A stretch of 64,000 nt of DNA from Marthasterias glacialis. Lineage: Eukaryota > Echinodermata > Asteroidea > Forcipulatida > Asteriidae. Positions 1-11,955 of the stretch are shown piece by piece. How positions within the stretch are numbered: the first letter of the stretch is position 1; every line of letters begins with the position of its first letter. Position numbers and translations under genes: made by a program. The stretch is from contig OU452235.1 in NCBI GenBank assembly GCA_911728455.2, forward strand, positions 7,940,090-8,004,089, read 5' to 3'. The notes beneath the pieces are model-generated. The model did no database searches, was not told the origin of the DNA, and was given only the letters and a program-made list of their open reading frames with translations.

Positions 1-490
1 TCAACCAAGGGAACTAGAGTTAAAGAAAAGAGGAACTTGGGAGGCAAAACTACTGGAACTTGTTTGGCACCTAAATATACTGCATTATCATCAGGCCTGA
101 TCCTACATGGATGAAATAGAGGACAACTGCGTGACTCCATTGCCCCCTGGTCATTGCCTTGGTGCCCCTTAAAATGTTCCAGTACAAATTTAATTTCCCT
201 CATAGAGGTGTCCTTTACGAAGGAAGTACTGCCTTTCCACAACATGAATCAAGTATCGGGCATGAATCGTATCAAATGAAATATGACCAGCCCAGCATCC
301 ATACATTACATGTAAGAGTCTATACTATTGGGTTGCTTCTCAATAATACGCCCACGTACAATATAATCAACAAAGGTCACGTGACGGCCCTCCGTGAATC
401 TTGGGGATTTGTACACATGTGTGCACATGTGGTTTTGTACCATGGAGTAATACAGTGGGTGCCGGGTAATAGTAGACATATCATGTTAAT
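1..490. other. intergenic; inverted copy of a short repeat
   Basis: No gene seen. Bases about 92-235 are a minus-strand copy of the short interspersed element that also occurs near 1.5, 18.2 and 22.6 kb. It is recognised by the CAGGCCTGAT end and the reversed ggcaatgaccaggggc segment. The remainder shows no coding signal. Confidence 0.5.
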
Positions 491-816
491 ATGTTAATCA
501 TTAGAGCACTGGGTGCTAGCTCTTCTCGGCTTAATTTCGGAGAGCTGCTTGGGCATGCAATGTTGCTTACCTAAATATATTAACAGAGGAACCAGACACA
601 AATGTTCATCATTAGATCACTGGGTACTCTTCTTGGCTTAATTTCAGAGAGCTGCTTAGGCATGCAATGTTGCTTACCTAAATATATTAACTGAGGAACC
701 AGACACAAATGTTAATCATTAGATCACTGGGTACTCTTCTTGGCTTAATTTCAGAGAGCTGCTTAGGCATGCAATGTTGCTTACCTAAAATATATTAACC
801 GAGGAACCAGACACAA
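491..816 (+). repeat. tandem repeat, three ~108-bp units
   Basis: Three consecutive units start at 491, 602 and 709, each opening with atgttaatcattag or a close variant and containing gagagctgcttaggcatgc. A fourth unit begins at 817 and breaks off after about 15 bases. Units 2 and 3 are nearly identical while unit 1 is more diverged, so the last duplication is the younger one. Confidence 0.9.
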
Positions 817-844
817 ATGTTAATCACTAATTTATTATCATTAT

Positions 845-1247
845 AGTTCTTCTGAACTTCTGCATAACTATATTCCTGTTAGTCCTCTTCCTTCTGCTGG
901 CCAATCCTTACTGATGCAAACTACTGCTGCTACTAAATTCTATGGTCGAAGAGCCTTCACCTTCATTGTGGAACAGCAGTGTAGCCAGGAGGGTTTCACT
1001 AGAGGAGCACAAGGGGGGGGGCAGTGTTGTGGAATGACTTACCTATTCATATTCGTCAAGCTGACTCTGTTCAGATTTTCAAAGGACTCTTAAAAACTCA
1101 CTTGTTTCAATCTATATTTTTGTAACTTTACTTTATGTTTTATTTGTTTTATATTCTGTGGTTTTTGCGCATAGAGGCTCCTACATTATGAGCTATATAA
1201 ATGTCTCGTATTATTATTATTATTATTATTAATATTATTATTATTAT
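845..1247 (+). mobile_element. non-LTR retrotransposon (LINE) 3' relic
   Basis: Translation on the plus strand gives a segment with TKFYGRRAF and, after a G-rich insertion near 1010 and a frame change, WNDLPIHIRQADSVQIFKG followed by a stop near 1124. This WN(D/S)LP-x-IR pattern is characteristic of the C-terminus of many LINE reverse-transcriptase ORFs. A 3' tail follows, containing gctatataaatg and ending in a (TTA)n microsatellite at about 1203-1247, as expected for a LINE 3' end. The 5' part is missing and the frame is broken, so it is a dead fragment. Confidence 0.7.
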
Positions 1248-1489
1248 TTGACAGCTAATCCAAGTGGTAAGCAAAATTCTCCCAAGCTTGTACTACAAGG
1301 TTTTCCTTAAGGTTTTTTTTTTCGCTCGCCAGCCGGACTAGTAAACCAGAATTTTGAGTATAGCCAGTAAGATTTTTTATAAGCCAGTATTGTAAAAAAT
1401 AGTCAATTCAATCTTTCATTGTTTTTTCTACTAATATACCACATACCTGTACCAGTAGTGGTACTAGCTGGTGCAGTTACATTAATGTA

Positions 1490-1662
1490 CAAGGACTGCA
1501 GTTGTATCATCGAGAAGGCAAGGCCATTTTCATTTTGCGAAGGGCACTTCCATTGGAAAATCTTAAAAGTCCATGGAAAGCTTTTGAAGGGGCACCAAGG
1601 CCAAGACTAGGGCAACAGAGGCCATGGCCTCCGTGGCCTCTGTGTAATTCCAGGCCTGATGT
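1490..1662 (+). repeat. short interspersed element with CAGGCCTGAT end
   Basis: Diverged copy of a ~170-bp element, with ggggcaccaaggc, a near-palindromic gaggccatggcctc core and the terminal ccaggcctgat. Copies occur at about 92-235 (minus), 18,204-18,394 and 22,590-22,772. No reading frame is conserved among copies, so it is probably a non-autonomous inverted-repeat element. Confidence 0.55.
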
Positions 1663-2110
1663 AGCTGCAAAACGATTGAAGTGTGACACCACATGGTAAA
1701 ACTGCATCAAGGGGAAAATATATCAATGCAAGCACCCATGCATGTAGTCTTGGCTCAAGACATTGTTGATCATTTTTCACCATCACGATCTCACCGCCAC
1801 GAGCGATCTCAGTATCGCCGCGCTCACATCGCCCCTTTTGCAAATCAAACGATAGAGCGTGCTTTTCTGAAAACCAAATTTCCGACAAACCATTATCACT
1901 CGATTGCTGATGGTTTGAGGATACGCCCTCTATTGGCAGAAAGGTCGCGGCGTCATGTAGTAAAGTAAATGTCACGCCGCCGTGTGTAGTAGTACAACTG
2001 AAATGTCAAAACATCTTGACCAAGACTACCATCCATGTTGCAAGAAAAAAAGTGGCAAACTCAAGTTTATTGGCAGGACAGAATTGTACATGTTGTAGCC
2101 AGTGATGCAC
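1663..2110. other. no gene seen
   Basis: Open frames exist on both strands here, but they overlap each other and show no recognisable domain or splice context. No repeat was identified. Confidence 0.4.
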
Positions 2111-2114
2111 TCTG

Positions 2115-2275
2115 GGCATTTAGGTCGGCTGAGTTGTCTCTTCCCTGGCAACCTGGCTTTCTTATCTGTGGACCCAGGTTCAAATCTCACTCCACACCGG
2201 AGCTTTGCATGTGGAGTGGGTGTTCAGTCCCAACTTGATTACGTGGGTGTTTCCCCATGTTTTCCTAGGTTTCAC
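2115..2275 (+). repeat. tRNA-derived SINE-like element
   Basis: The segment carries an internal pol III promoter pattern: an A-box-like ggctgagttgtc near 2129 and a B-box-like ggttcaaatctc near 2177, spaced as in a tRNA. It is followed by a non-tRNA body (ggtgttcagtcccaacttga and gggtgtttccccatg). This is the layout of a tRNA-headed SINE. No clear 3' tail or target duplication was found. Confidence 0.45.
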
Positions 2276-2655
2276 AACTAGAAAGATTCAATATTAATAA
2301 TAGTTATCAATTTAAAAAAACAGAAATCAATGGTAAGAGAATACTGTTTTCTTTCTATGTAGGCCTACGAACCCTTCAGTGTTCAGCAACAACATGTAGG
2401 CCCTTGTCTATGAGTCAAGCAAAGGCCCTATCAAGTATCATATTTGCAATCAAAAGTTTATTTGTTTATGCAAACGATGAACATAATACTATCAATCTCA
2501 GATGAAACAACTTCATTGGAATAGGCTTTTGTTATTTTGAAAAGAAAGCCATGTGAAAGTACCATCTGCTACCATATTTACAAATTTAAGATGAATGAGG
2601 TTTTTTGTCTATGGTTCGAGAAACTGAAGAGACATTGTTATTGGGTTGTTTGGTA

Positions 2656-2796
2656 AAATATTTGTTATCACACAAACGTGGGTGGAGTATGGAAAAATGT
2701 AGCACATCTGCGTTCCATATCCAACGAGGCCGGAGGCCGAGGGGATGCAGACACGCTTTTTCCGTATTCCTTGAGCGTGCATGTGATAACAAATTT
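2656..2796. mobile_element. MITE-like element with ~20-bp inverted ends
   Basis: The left end reads aaatatttgttatcacac and the right end is its approximate reverse complement (gtgataacaaattt). The interior contains a GC-rich near-palindrome cgaggccggaggccgag. At about 140 bp with no reading frame it is most like a miniature inverted-repeat element. Confidence 0.55.
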
Positions 2797-2901
2797 ATCT
2801 TCCTGAAAGCAAACGCTGCACTTTTGAATTTAAAGTGAATTTATCATAGGATTCTGCAGATGAGAGTTAAAACAGCGCATAAGAACAGCGTGTTAGAAAA
2901 G

Positions 2902-2940
2902 AGAGTGTGATACCGGCCGTCTGATATAATATCACACTCT
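2902..2940. other. hairpin, 11-bp perfect arms
   Basis: agagtgtgata (2902-2912) is exactly complementary to tatcacactct (2930-2940). It lies in otherwise featureless DNA. The gagagtgtgat motif recurs near 15,237 at the border of a SINE, so it may be part of a repeat. Confidence 0.5.
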
Positions 2941-4734
2941 TGTTGCTATGGATCGACCAATCAAAATCGAGGATTCACGTTTGCTTGAACATAATATTTA
3001 TAACAGCATGGGAATAGTTTATCATCTGTTTATCAAAACCAAGAGATAGTACCGAAAAACAAAAGCTGTGAGAGTTGCATGTTGTACTTATGTGGACATT
3101 AAATGTTAGTGCCATTTTTACAAAACAACCCAAAAAATTAATTCAAGTTGGTATCAGAAAATTCTCATGATGAAATGCCACAGATTCAGTCATCTTCGTA
3201 TTTCATCTTCGTTTTCTCAACAACAACAAAATAATAAATATTAAGCCCTCGGGCTGAGGTCAAAACAGCTACAGTGAACGTTCAATGCTGCATTTGACCT
3301 CGAAGATGGCGGCAAACACTTAAGGTCTATGAGCATGGCTGATGACATCACATGTTTACAAAGAGCTTAGAAACTGGACTTCTGGTAGGCACAAAGTGTA
3401 TAGGCCTACACAGCTCAGTTGAAGAAAGCATAAAATCTTGCATTTGAATTCAAATTAAAAAGATGGTATTTTGAAGTCATTTTTAAGTCATAAAATGTCA
3501 TGGTTTTGTATGTACTAATCAGCCGGACTGGATAATATCAGGTGCCAGTTTTGCAGTTTTTAGTTTTTTTTGTACCGCAAATCTTGGATTTGCTATTTTT
3601 TTAACATTGGAGTACATAGCTTACATGCAGCGCTGGCACGGTGCCAAAAACGAGTGCTCTGCCTTTTGCGTTTTCACGAAGAAACAATTTGTGTGGCCTC
3701 CATGTACATGTACTTAAGTTTGCCTTCTCACGAACAGCCAATTTAGTTAATGGTGGTTTGTACACGGATTTGCTGCACACAGACCTTGTTCACGCAGTGT
3801 TGACCAGGAGATTTTACAATGTAGATTTTCCTAGAAATTGGCTGTTAATGCTAAAAGCACAGATGCACAACACAGGGACCAGCGGTGGGGTCGGGGGGGG
3901 GGGGGGGCTGTTTTTTTGTTTAATAGTTTTGTTTTCCACTGATTGGGGGGGGGGGGGGGTCATGCTTTCTTGAATACAAAGTACATACATGTACATGTAC
4001 AAAGAATTTTATGTTTTTTATGTTTTTTGTTGGCATACAAACTCACAGACTTGGGGCCTAATGATGATAGGACTTTTTATAGTTACATAGAGGGCCTATT
4101 TATTTTGGGAATGGGGGGCACTATCAAGATTTTTTTCGTAAGGAGGGCACCTTGGGGTCACTGGAAAATTATGGAGGGCACGTACGTACAATTTGTTGTG
4201 GTATTGTGTGGAATTGCATTGTGTTCCACAGCAGTACACATGTTCTTCAAAGTTCCACAACTGTGGAATTCTGTGGAATGAATGGGTTTTTGAACAAAGT
4301 GAACTGATTGTAGGAGGGTTAAAGTTTTGTTCAAATCCGTGACACACAAGCAATCTTATCAATGTTGTGCACAATGGAAGTGCATGGAACCAACCCAAAA
4401 GTGTTTCAACATACGAATGGTCATGATTCAAGCTTAAATATTTAAAAAATATTTTGAGTTGGCAAAAGCTTACATGTACTTAATTTTTCCATCCATTATT
4501 TGATTGAAATGTCAGAGTATAACAAAACATTGATATATATAATCAACCAAAATTATTTTCAGTACTCCCTATAAGTACTTAAGTCTGCATGTCCCATTAC
4601 ATGTTGAAACTTTTTTTGGTAGTTTCAGGTACAGTACCGTAACAACAGTTACAGTCATTGGAAAAACTGCTATAAACGTGAGGGAAGAATTCCTATCATT
4701 GTGGGGTTTTTTGGGTCATAATAACCCCTCTAGA
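2941..4734. other. no gene seen; poly-G runs
   Basis: No convincing coding sequence. Long G runs lie near 3894-3907 and 3945-3958. A clustered tacatgtacatgtac motif is near 3986, and a cgaagatggcggc motif of YY1 type is near 3301. Around 4195-4285 there are several partly palindromic copies of ttccacaac/gttgtggaa. Confidence 0.4.
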
Positions 4735-4810
4735 TCTGTAGCCTGTGTCCTTTTAAAGCAAGACACTTAAAACCATTATTGCTGCGTTCTTCGGATGGGA
4801 CGTAAACACT
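4735..4810 (+). repeat. SINE family A fragment
   Basis: The stretch with aagcaagacacttaaaacc and tgctgcgttcttcggatggg repeats the body of the complete SINE that begins about 200 bp further on, without the tRNA head. It is a truncated copy. Confidence 0.6.
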
Positions 4811-4939
4811 TTGTCCATGACTAAGATCTGTTGTGACACACCGTATTTGCTCACACACACAGCTCTAATGTGGTCTTATTTTAGTTATTAATCTGCACTT
4901 CTACATCATGCCCACATCATTTAAAGGGAAAAATGGAAT

Positions 4940-5365
4940 GAAGTAATAATCAAGCAGAAAAGAACATTGGACTCAAGCTCTGGTGTTTGTGAGCAGCAGA
5001 GTGTGGGTTCGAGTCCCGGTCGTGACACTTGTGTCCTCATGCAAGACACTTAAAACCATTATTGCTGCGTTCTTCGGATGGGACGTAAAGCCGTAGGTCC
5101 CATGTGTTGTGTAATGTAAAAGAACCCAGTACAACTATCGGTAAGAGAAGGGGTCCGCCCCGGTGTTCCTGGTTTGATCGGCTGTAGATTGCGCCACAGC
5201 ACCTTGTAAACCATTACATGGTGCTATGTAAAGGAACAGGTCTCATACTTCAAAAACGTAAATTATCATACCTTGCAGGAAAAAAAAATACTGAGTGCTT
5301 TGAGACGCCCATCGGGTGTGATAAACTGCTATATAAGAACTGCGTATTATTATTATTAATAGCCC
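4940..5365 (+). repeat. SINE family A, near full length (tRNA-headed)
   Basis: The head resembles a tRNA gene, with the B box gggttcgagtccc near 5006. The body contains gcaagacactta, gatgggacgtaaagccgtaggtcc and attgcgccacagcaccttg. The 3' end ctatataagaactgcg leads into an (ATT)n tail at about 5343-5361. The tail resembles the LINE tail at 1190-1247, consistent with mobilisation by a LINE of that type. Confidence 0.8.
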
Positions 5366-7225
5366 AGCACATGCTGCATACATTGTACTCTACAGTCAAA
5401 ATCACTGATAGTCCGACTGTCAACAAGAAACATTTTCATTCCTGAAGTCAAGAATCAAAAACTAGTCGCAGCTTTTTTTATTTCATTAACCAAAATAGTC
5501 AATTGATATTTTAAAAGCGAGGGTTGCCCCTAAAAAATACCCAGATAAAATTACAATGTAGTCTAGTCTAGTTAACCAGTAGATGCAGAATGACTTGGTA
5601 AACACACAATACATTGTCTGGAGATCATATGAGCTCGCCATTTTGTAAAAATTGGAATACCGGAACAAAGGTTGCTCGGCCATTTTGTTTTGGAGGATGC
5701 ACAGAGTATTCACTCACCATGAAAGCGAAATGCTTTGTTTCACCCACACATACCCACACCCATGCTGAAAATGTTGCTAAATTTCTCCCATAATATTGCA
5801 GGGTTATTGTGTAATCCACGATAATAGACATTTGTCCCTTTGTTCCAAGAAGAGGATTATGAGACATCAAGAGGCTTTCACTACTGTTTATTAATTGTAT
5901 TTTGGCCAAATCAGAGAAATTGTACAGGGGCATGCTGGCCAAGTTGGTAGTGACTGACAGTGCAATTTTTCTGAAGGGCATGCTGGCCAACTCGACAGTA
6001 TAGACCTTGGTCACAGATCACACACATACTTTCAACATTGCCATTTTGGTGATCACCTCTCCATAAGGAAAGTACACGAAGTTCATGTTTATTGTAAATA
6101 TTTAACAGATTCGAGTGGGATTTTTGTAATCGTTTCCAAAAACTGAAACTATTATGTCACTTAATGAATTTACATACCAAGCTTACTTACATGATGAAAA
6201 TTGTTGTGTTTTGAGTTTAAAATGAAGATTTTATATGGTAAGATTAAACAAAACTTATCAACACGTGTGTCAGCTTGACGCGCAGCAACATTACACACAT
6301 AACATTAAATTTAGCGGAACACAGTAAGCTGCTTCTTTGCAGTGATTGGCTCAATAACCGCATCTTGAGTTGCACATCGACTAATTGTAACAGCTGCACG
6401 CGCTGATGATCGTCAAAATGATTGCAAGCGATCGTCAAAATGATTGCAAGCGATCGGCGATGCCACTCACTTAAAGTCTATAGACCTTTCTTTTGTTTAT
6501 AAACAAACCAGGCTTTGGTTGGGATGGACAGCCAAATGAAGCAAAACATTTTATCTTGTTGACAGACATTGTGACCTGAATTGCAAACTTTTCTATTTAA
6601 AGAAAATACATCCCATTATTGGTTGGTTTGTTTCCAACAAATTCTACAATATTTTTTAACATTTGTGTCACATTTGTACAAACTGTGATTTTCTGTTTAT
6701 TGCTTTGTATTGATGACTCCCTGTAGTCTTTCCTAATCGGTTGGCAAAAACTTGGGCTGTGACGTTGGAAAAAAAAAAGGTCTCCACTCAGCTTGTCTTC
6801 AGTAGTCTGGTGACCTCAATCAGTACCTTCACACCATATTGCAAGTCATTGTACTTACTAAGTTGTTTTTGTAGATTCTTCACCTGTTCACTACATGAAA
6901 CTACGCCCCCACGCTGAACAGGATTGTATACATCAGGCCTATAAACCTTCTGTATTTAGGGAATAGGAATTAAGATGCTAAACCCAGGTACATGATGTAC
7001 ATTAGGAGAGTTTGGTACATGTTTACAATGTAAGAAAAAAGTCACCTGGATTAAAGGCAAGTGTACTTGCATGTACGTGGGTCGTTCCATGAAGGCGGGG
7101 CACAATTTGTGACATTTTTCAACACGATCATTTTTGTTAGAATAAAATATTGATTCTAATTTATGTGTATCAATCATCACATTTTATTTGGGTTTTGAAA
7201 GTATTTCAGAAAGTTTCATTAACGA
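5366..7225. other. no gene seen; small direct repeats
   Basis: No supported gene. A 22-bp unit beginning gatcgtcaaaatg is present twice in tandem at 6408-6429 and 6430-6451. The words gcatgctggccaa repeat near 5931 and 5981. Open frames here lack domains and overlap on both strands. Confidence 0.4.
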
Positions 7226-7373
7226 TGTAACAGGGACACCAAGCTTATAATAACAGATATTTTTCAGTATTATGGAAGTAATAAACAAATTTACAAAGTT
7301 CAACAGAAACATTAAGGATAAGTCACAATGTAACAGGGACGCCAAATGTCACATCTGTGGTGTCCCTGTTACA
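7226..7373. repeat. direct and inverted copies of tgtaacagggacacc
   Basis: The word gatgtaacagggacacca occurs at about 7225-7242. It returns at 7329-7344 with one change, and again inverted at 7358-7373, making a 16-bp stem with a 13-nt loop. The remaining sequence is A/T rich and non-coding. Confidence 0.6.
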
Positions 7374-7626
7374 CAGCGAAGGCAATATCACACTTATTTA
7401 CACTCATAGTAATCAAATAAAAACTGTTTATAATTCATGTTTGGTGTAATTAATACTACATGTATATGTATGTAAAGCAAGATTTAAGAAGTAGACTAGT
7501 GAAGTGGCGAAAAAGCTTCAAAGGTGGTAACGATATAACGGTGTCCTGAGTGTTCCACCTAAATGGAATGACCAACATCTAAATCTACATCTACATCTAT
7601 GACAGTTCTCATCAAAGCCTGTCCAG

Positions 7627-7912
7627 CATCTCAATGAGGGGCCAAAAGCAACCAACCATGCCAGAAATCCCAGGGCAAACCCCTTCTCTTATCATTAAGT
7701 ATTCTGCATTGTTTTACGTGCATTAATAGATCTTAATACAACACACGAGACCTACATACACGTCCCATCCGAAAGACAGAGCGATAATGGTTTAAGTGTC
7801 TTGCTTTAAAAGGACACAAGTGTCAAGACCGGGCCTCCAACCCAGACTCTGCTGATCAGAAACACCAGAGCTTGGGTCAGGTGCCCTTAACCGCTCGGCC
7901 ACGACACGCCCT
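7627..7912 (-). repeat. SINE family A, minus strand
   Basis: Reverse-oriented copy. It has the tRNA-like head at the right end (ccgctcggccacgacac near 7892-7908), the reversed body words cgtcccatccgaa and gtgtcttgcttt, and a shortened left end. Confidence 0.75.
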
Positions 7913-9740
7913 TACGGCTTGGCAGAATTCTGCACAAAAGGCACCATGTATTAAGCATGTTATTGTATGGGCTGTATGTACATGTTTCCAAGCGCAGATT
8001 TATGTAGTAAGCATTGCCTTGAATATGGACCCAGATATTCATGTACTACTTGTGTGTAACGGGCATGATATTTGGCCCTTGGAAATAAAGTAGGGCAATT
8101 TTAATTAAATACAAAGGCTGACCTACACATGTACATATGGTGTAGACTTTAACAGACTTTTCAGGCTATTTACATGTAATTAAAGTTTTTCTGAGTTTTC
8201 CAAGGGTAACAAAAATCGGAAATCAGACTACAATAGGAAGATTATCGTGCCTGGTATAACGATGGGCTGGGACACTGGTGAAGATGTTTTAACTTTTTGC
8301 ATCTTTCTAAATGTTTTTAGACATAAATGCTTGCTACAAGCAAATAAGCATGGACCAAACCAGTTTTGTGTGTATATTTTGGTTGGTGACTCATTTTTAT
8401 TTTAACAACAAAAGAAAGGTCTATACATGTACATGTAGTACTGTCATGTTCATGTACACAAATAAGGACAAAGAGGACAACTAAACGATCGGTCTTCAAT
8501 GAACCCCTTGAACATGCCAGCAACTGTCACACATAGATGTCTCAGGTTTTGATCAAATGTTCCCTTTAAAAAGATCCATTAAACGGAACAACCCAGTCAA
8601 TCGGCGGTCACATCACAGTTTGACAAAGATGACACCCTTTGTGGTTTGACTGCAAGCGCACACGTGTGCAGTATCTGGGTGAGAATTCATCTTTCTATGC
8701 ACAGCCACAGGCCTGCTATAATCATGACGACACAGCCCCTTTAAGAAAGTTTGTTTCTGCACCCCCTTCAAGACTGCGCATAAATTATTATAATTAAGCT
8801 CTATTGTTGTGCGAATATTTATTTGAATGATTTAAAAAAATAAATAAACAATAACCTGATGTAGGCCTATGCATATTCCATAATTGTCAACAGAAACAAA
8901 TGTATGAAAATATTTATTTTTTTGAAAGGACCAATATTTTATTCGAAGCTGAAACATATTTTAATAACAGGCAATAAAAACAAATCAATCTACAATGTGG
9001 GTCAATCCACCGCATGTAAAAAATTCCAATAAATGTTCACAACAAACCAGAACTCCAAAAATGTAGCCCAACGATCGTAGAAATTTAGAGCAATTAGGTT
9101 TGTAGGTTATCTACCTATCAACAAGACAGAAACTTAACATAAATTTTCCGCTCTAGTGTTTCGTTACACACACTTCAGGCAGCCTTTTTTTTTGTGTGCG
9201 TTTTTTTCTTTCTCTCTATGACTGCAAATCTCTTAACATGGCTGGGAGGGGAAAAACGTACGGGATTTACATGGTGTAGAAACGGAGACAGCCAGACAAA
9301 CCATCTTGAAGCATTGCTTTTGATGGAAATGTGACCGGTGGACACGAATTTACTAATCAAATCTGGACCTGGCGAAGGCAGAATACTATCAAGACTTGCC
9401 TTGAAGGATTTTAATGCAATATGAAAAGGTGTTCATTTAGCCTTTGAGAAAGACTCTGCTAGGGTCGAAATGTGAGGCCATCAAAAAATGTTTGCAATTA
9501 TGAAAACAAATAAAATATGGGACATGTATGAGGTGTGAAGCGATGACTGACTGCTAAATAAATTGTTAAAATGTACTCATATTATGCAGTATACTTTACA
9601 AAAAATACAGCTTAATTTATAACTGATTCAAGCCTTTTGTTTAATTCATCCCTACCTTCAACAGCTCAGTTTTCAATGCAGACAGTCTAACTACTGTCTG
9701 TTTATTAGTATTCTACTGACTACCGTGTTAACTCTCACCT
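7913..9740. other. no gene seen; possible Penelope-like fragment
   Basis: Nothing coding is supported. About 8560-8750 ends in cgacacagcccctttaag. A related end is found near 36,115-36,135, so this is a dispersed repeat terminus next to TTAA. Around 9448-9475 the words gagaaagactctgctagggtcgaaatgt resemble the conserved end of Penelope-like elements. A second such word set is at about 26,315-26,355. Confidence 0.35.
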
Positions 9741-9752
9741 TATAATTCCCAG

Positions 9753-9885
9753 CCAGCTTTCAAGATGGCTGCCCCAGCAGCCGGTGGTTTGCCCTTTGGA
9801 AGAAGTTGAGTCTCTGCCTCCTTATGGCTCGCCTGGCTCAGACGATGAAGCGAAGATGCTGATTACACAACCGCCCTATTCTTAA
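9753..9885 (+). CDS. possible terminal exon of an unidentified gene
   Basis: After a pyrimidine-rich stretch and a plausible acceptor (ataattcccag, AG at 9751-9752), one plus-strand frame stays open to TAA at 9883-9885. Its last part, LEEVESLPPYGSPGSDDEAK then MLITQPPYS, is acidic and proline-rich. It has two PPxY-type motifs, one six residues from the C-terminus, which in known proteins bind WW domains. The 370 bp downstream are unusually GC-rich for this neighbourhood, non-repetitive, and reach an AATAAA at about 10,258, as a 3' UTR would. No upstream exon or named family was recognised. It could be chance coding potential; confidence is low. Confidence 0.3.
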
Positions 9886-10265
9886 GATCCCCTCTCTCTC
9901 TCTCTGTCTGCTGTTAATCAATGATGCGGCTAAGAGCTGACATGGAGCAGGAGGTGGATGCCGGGACACAATCTTCCCATCTGCTTCGACTGACCGACCG
10001 TCTGACTGAGAGATGCTGAGCTCTGCTCCCTACGGATCGGAGAAATTCCAATGACGAGTATGACAGGAAGCTAGCTTGTCACTTAAAAAAGAAATGAAAA
10101 ATAGAATTCCAATCGTTTTAATTACCTCACTTCTGCATAATGATGTACACTTTCAACTTCCTGTTTTTTTAGGGGGGGGGGGATTTTTTTATCAATCGAG
10201 AACGTCCCTGACACCATCAAAGGCTAGTATGTACAGCCAATTGTGCCGGAATGATGAATAAATGT
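9886..10265 (+). other. possible 3' UTR with polyadenylation signal
   Basis: A (CT)n tract at about 9890-9908 and unique GC-rich sequence lie downstream of the candidate terminal exon. They are followed by an A/T-rich part with a poly-G run near 10,171 and aataaatgtg at about 10,258. The assignment depends on the exon being real. Confidence 0.25.
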
Positions 10266-10673
10266 GTTTACAAAAAGATTGACATTTTTTATTCAATAGG
10301 CCCCGTATGATTTGGTTTCCTGTTTCCTACTTCGAGACAAAACAATACTGTTTGTTGAAAATGCCTTTGGGACACTGAGCAATGCGATTACTATTAACAT
10401 GCATAATGTACATGTACGGTTGAAGAAGTGGGACAATCACGATTACTGACTCAACGAGCACATTCAAAAAAGCACAATAGTAAAGTACATACCAATGACA
10501 ATTAACATATGTACGTGAGTAATACACTGTAATGTACATGTACGATTGTTTCTTTTTAACATCTTAAACACCTCGTTTCTCATTACATGTACTGTGGGGC
10601 AAGATCTTGCCCATCGGCTCACTTGATCTCCATGTAAGTGATGCAGAGTTTAAGGTGGGGGAGGAATAGACCC

Positions 10674-10919
10674 ATCCATTAAGCCCCGCCCTCTTATGTG
10701 TTGACCAATCACAGCCTAGGCTACGCCACCGAAAGTACAACAAAAAGTCTGACATGATAAAATGTAAACATGTGTGCGCGTACTTCTAGCGTGCGCATTC
10801 ATGTCGTGCAGTGTGGCATTGAAGAGACGCACATTTTGCTGCCCACGTGTACATGTACAGCTGGTGATGTAGCCAATGCTGTGACCGGTCAATATGTTAG
10901 GGGGCTGGGCTTAATGGAT
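10674..10919. mobile_element. MITE-like element, copy 1 (ATCCATTAAGCCC ends)
   Basis: The ends ATCCATTAAGCCC (10,674) and GGGCTTAATGGAT (ending 10,919) are exact inverted repeats of 13 bp. Similarity continues inward: ttgaccaatcacagcctaggc at the left against agccaatgctgtgaccggtc at the right. A second copy lies inverted at 31,777-32,019. About 246 bp, no reading frame. Confidence 0.8.
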
Positions 10920-11112
10920 CGGTCTATTAGAAGGAAGAGTCGGCCTAAATAACAACCTCAGATTACAAAACCTGCTTTATTTCACGCATTAAATTTCTCC
11001 TACTTAATGACATTGTACACTTCATACAATAATCTTGACACACAGTAAGATAGCTTACAGCGCACAATATTTTTTGATTGAAAAAACAAAACAGAAGTTT
11101 CAAAATTCTCTT

Positions 11113-11505
11113 CTTCGTGGCTGAGCGGATAAGAACATCAGACTCAAGCTCCGGTGTGTCTGATCTGCAGTGTGTGGGTTCGAGTCCCGGTCGTGACACT
11201 TAACCATTATTGCTGGGTCCTTCAGATGGGGCGTAAAGCCGTAGGTCCCGTGTGTTGTGTAATGCACGTAAAAGAACCCAGTACAATTATCGCTAAGAGA
11301 AGGGGTTCGCCCCAGTGTTCCTGGTTTGATTGGCTGCAGATTGCGCCACAGCACCTTGTAAACCGTTACATGGTGCTTTGTAAAGGAACAGGTCTCATAC
11401 TTCAAAAACGTAACTCTGCATACCTTGCCGGAACTGGGTGCTTTGAGATGCCCATCGGGTATGATAAAGCACCATATAAGAACTGCGTATTGTTATTATT
11501 ACCAT
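11113..11505 (+). repeat. SINE family A, best preserved copy
   Basis: The tRNA-like head has an A box (gtggctgagcgg, near 11,117) and a B box (gggttcgagtccc, near 11,177). This head resembles class II tRNAs such as tRNA-Leu. The body words are as in the copy at 4940, and the end is accatataagaactgcg followed by ATT-rich tail. Both pol III boxes are intact, so of the copies here it is the one most likely to have been transcribable. Confidence 0.8.
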
Positions 11506-11679
11506 TATTACCATCATCATAAAAAAGGTCACTTTTTGATGTTACAAAAATGAAGCTGAAAGGGGTGTGTTCTTTTCAATGAACTATGGGGCAGAAACAT
11601 GTACAACAAGACATACATGTAACATAAACTTTGTACAGCATAAAGCGCATGTAAAGACAAATGCTTCATATCAGAGACA

Positions 11680-11955
11680 GGGTCACATCACAAAAGAAAA
11701 AGGGAGTTACAGACATCATAAGGAAAATAAAACAGGCTAAATGGAGACCAGCTGAGCACACTGCCCTGCGAACAGACAACAGATCATGGACATTAAGACT
11801 GATGAATTGGGAAAAGGAGAAGAGGCTGATATTATTGAAGAATATGAAGGGATGACATTAGATCTTATGCAGGAACAGTATGGACAAGAACAGCAAGGAA
11901 TAGAGACGACTGGCATTTTCATGAGGAGGGCTCCATCCTACACTGGATGAACACA
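11680..11955 (+). mobile_element. LINE 3' coding relic
   Basis: A plus-strand frame reads GVTDIIRKIKQAKWRPAEHT then RTDNRSWTLRL. This is the familiar KxKWxxAGHxAR-xDNRW motif found near the C-terminus of many endonuclease/reverse-transcriptase LINE proteins. After frameshifts it ends in EEGSILHWMNTA and TAA at about 11,958, also typical of that C-terminus. The 5' part is absent, and the frameshifts mark it as dead. Confidence 0.65.

Noticed and set aside
491-816. CRISPR-like regular repeats
   Set aside because: The 108-bp units are directly abutting with no spacers, and the genome is clearly eukaryotic.
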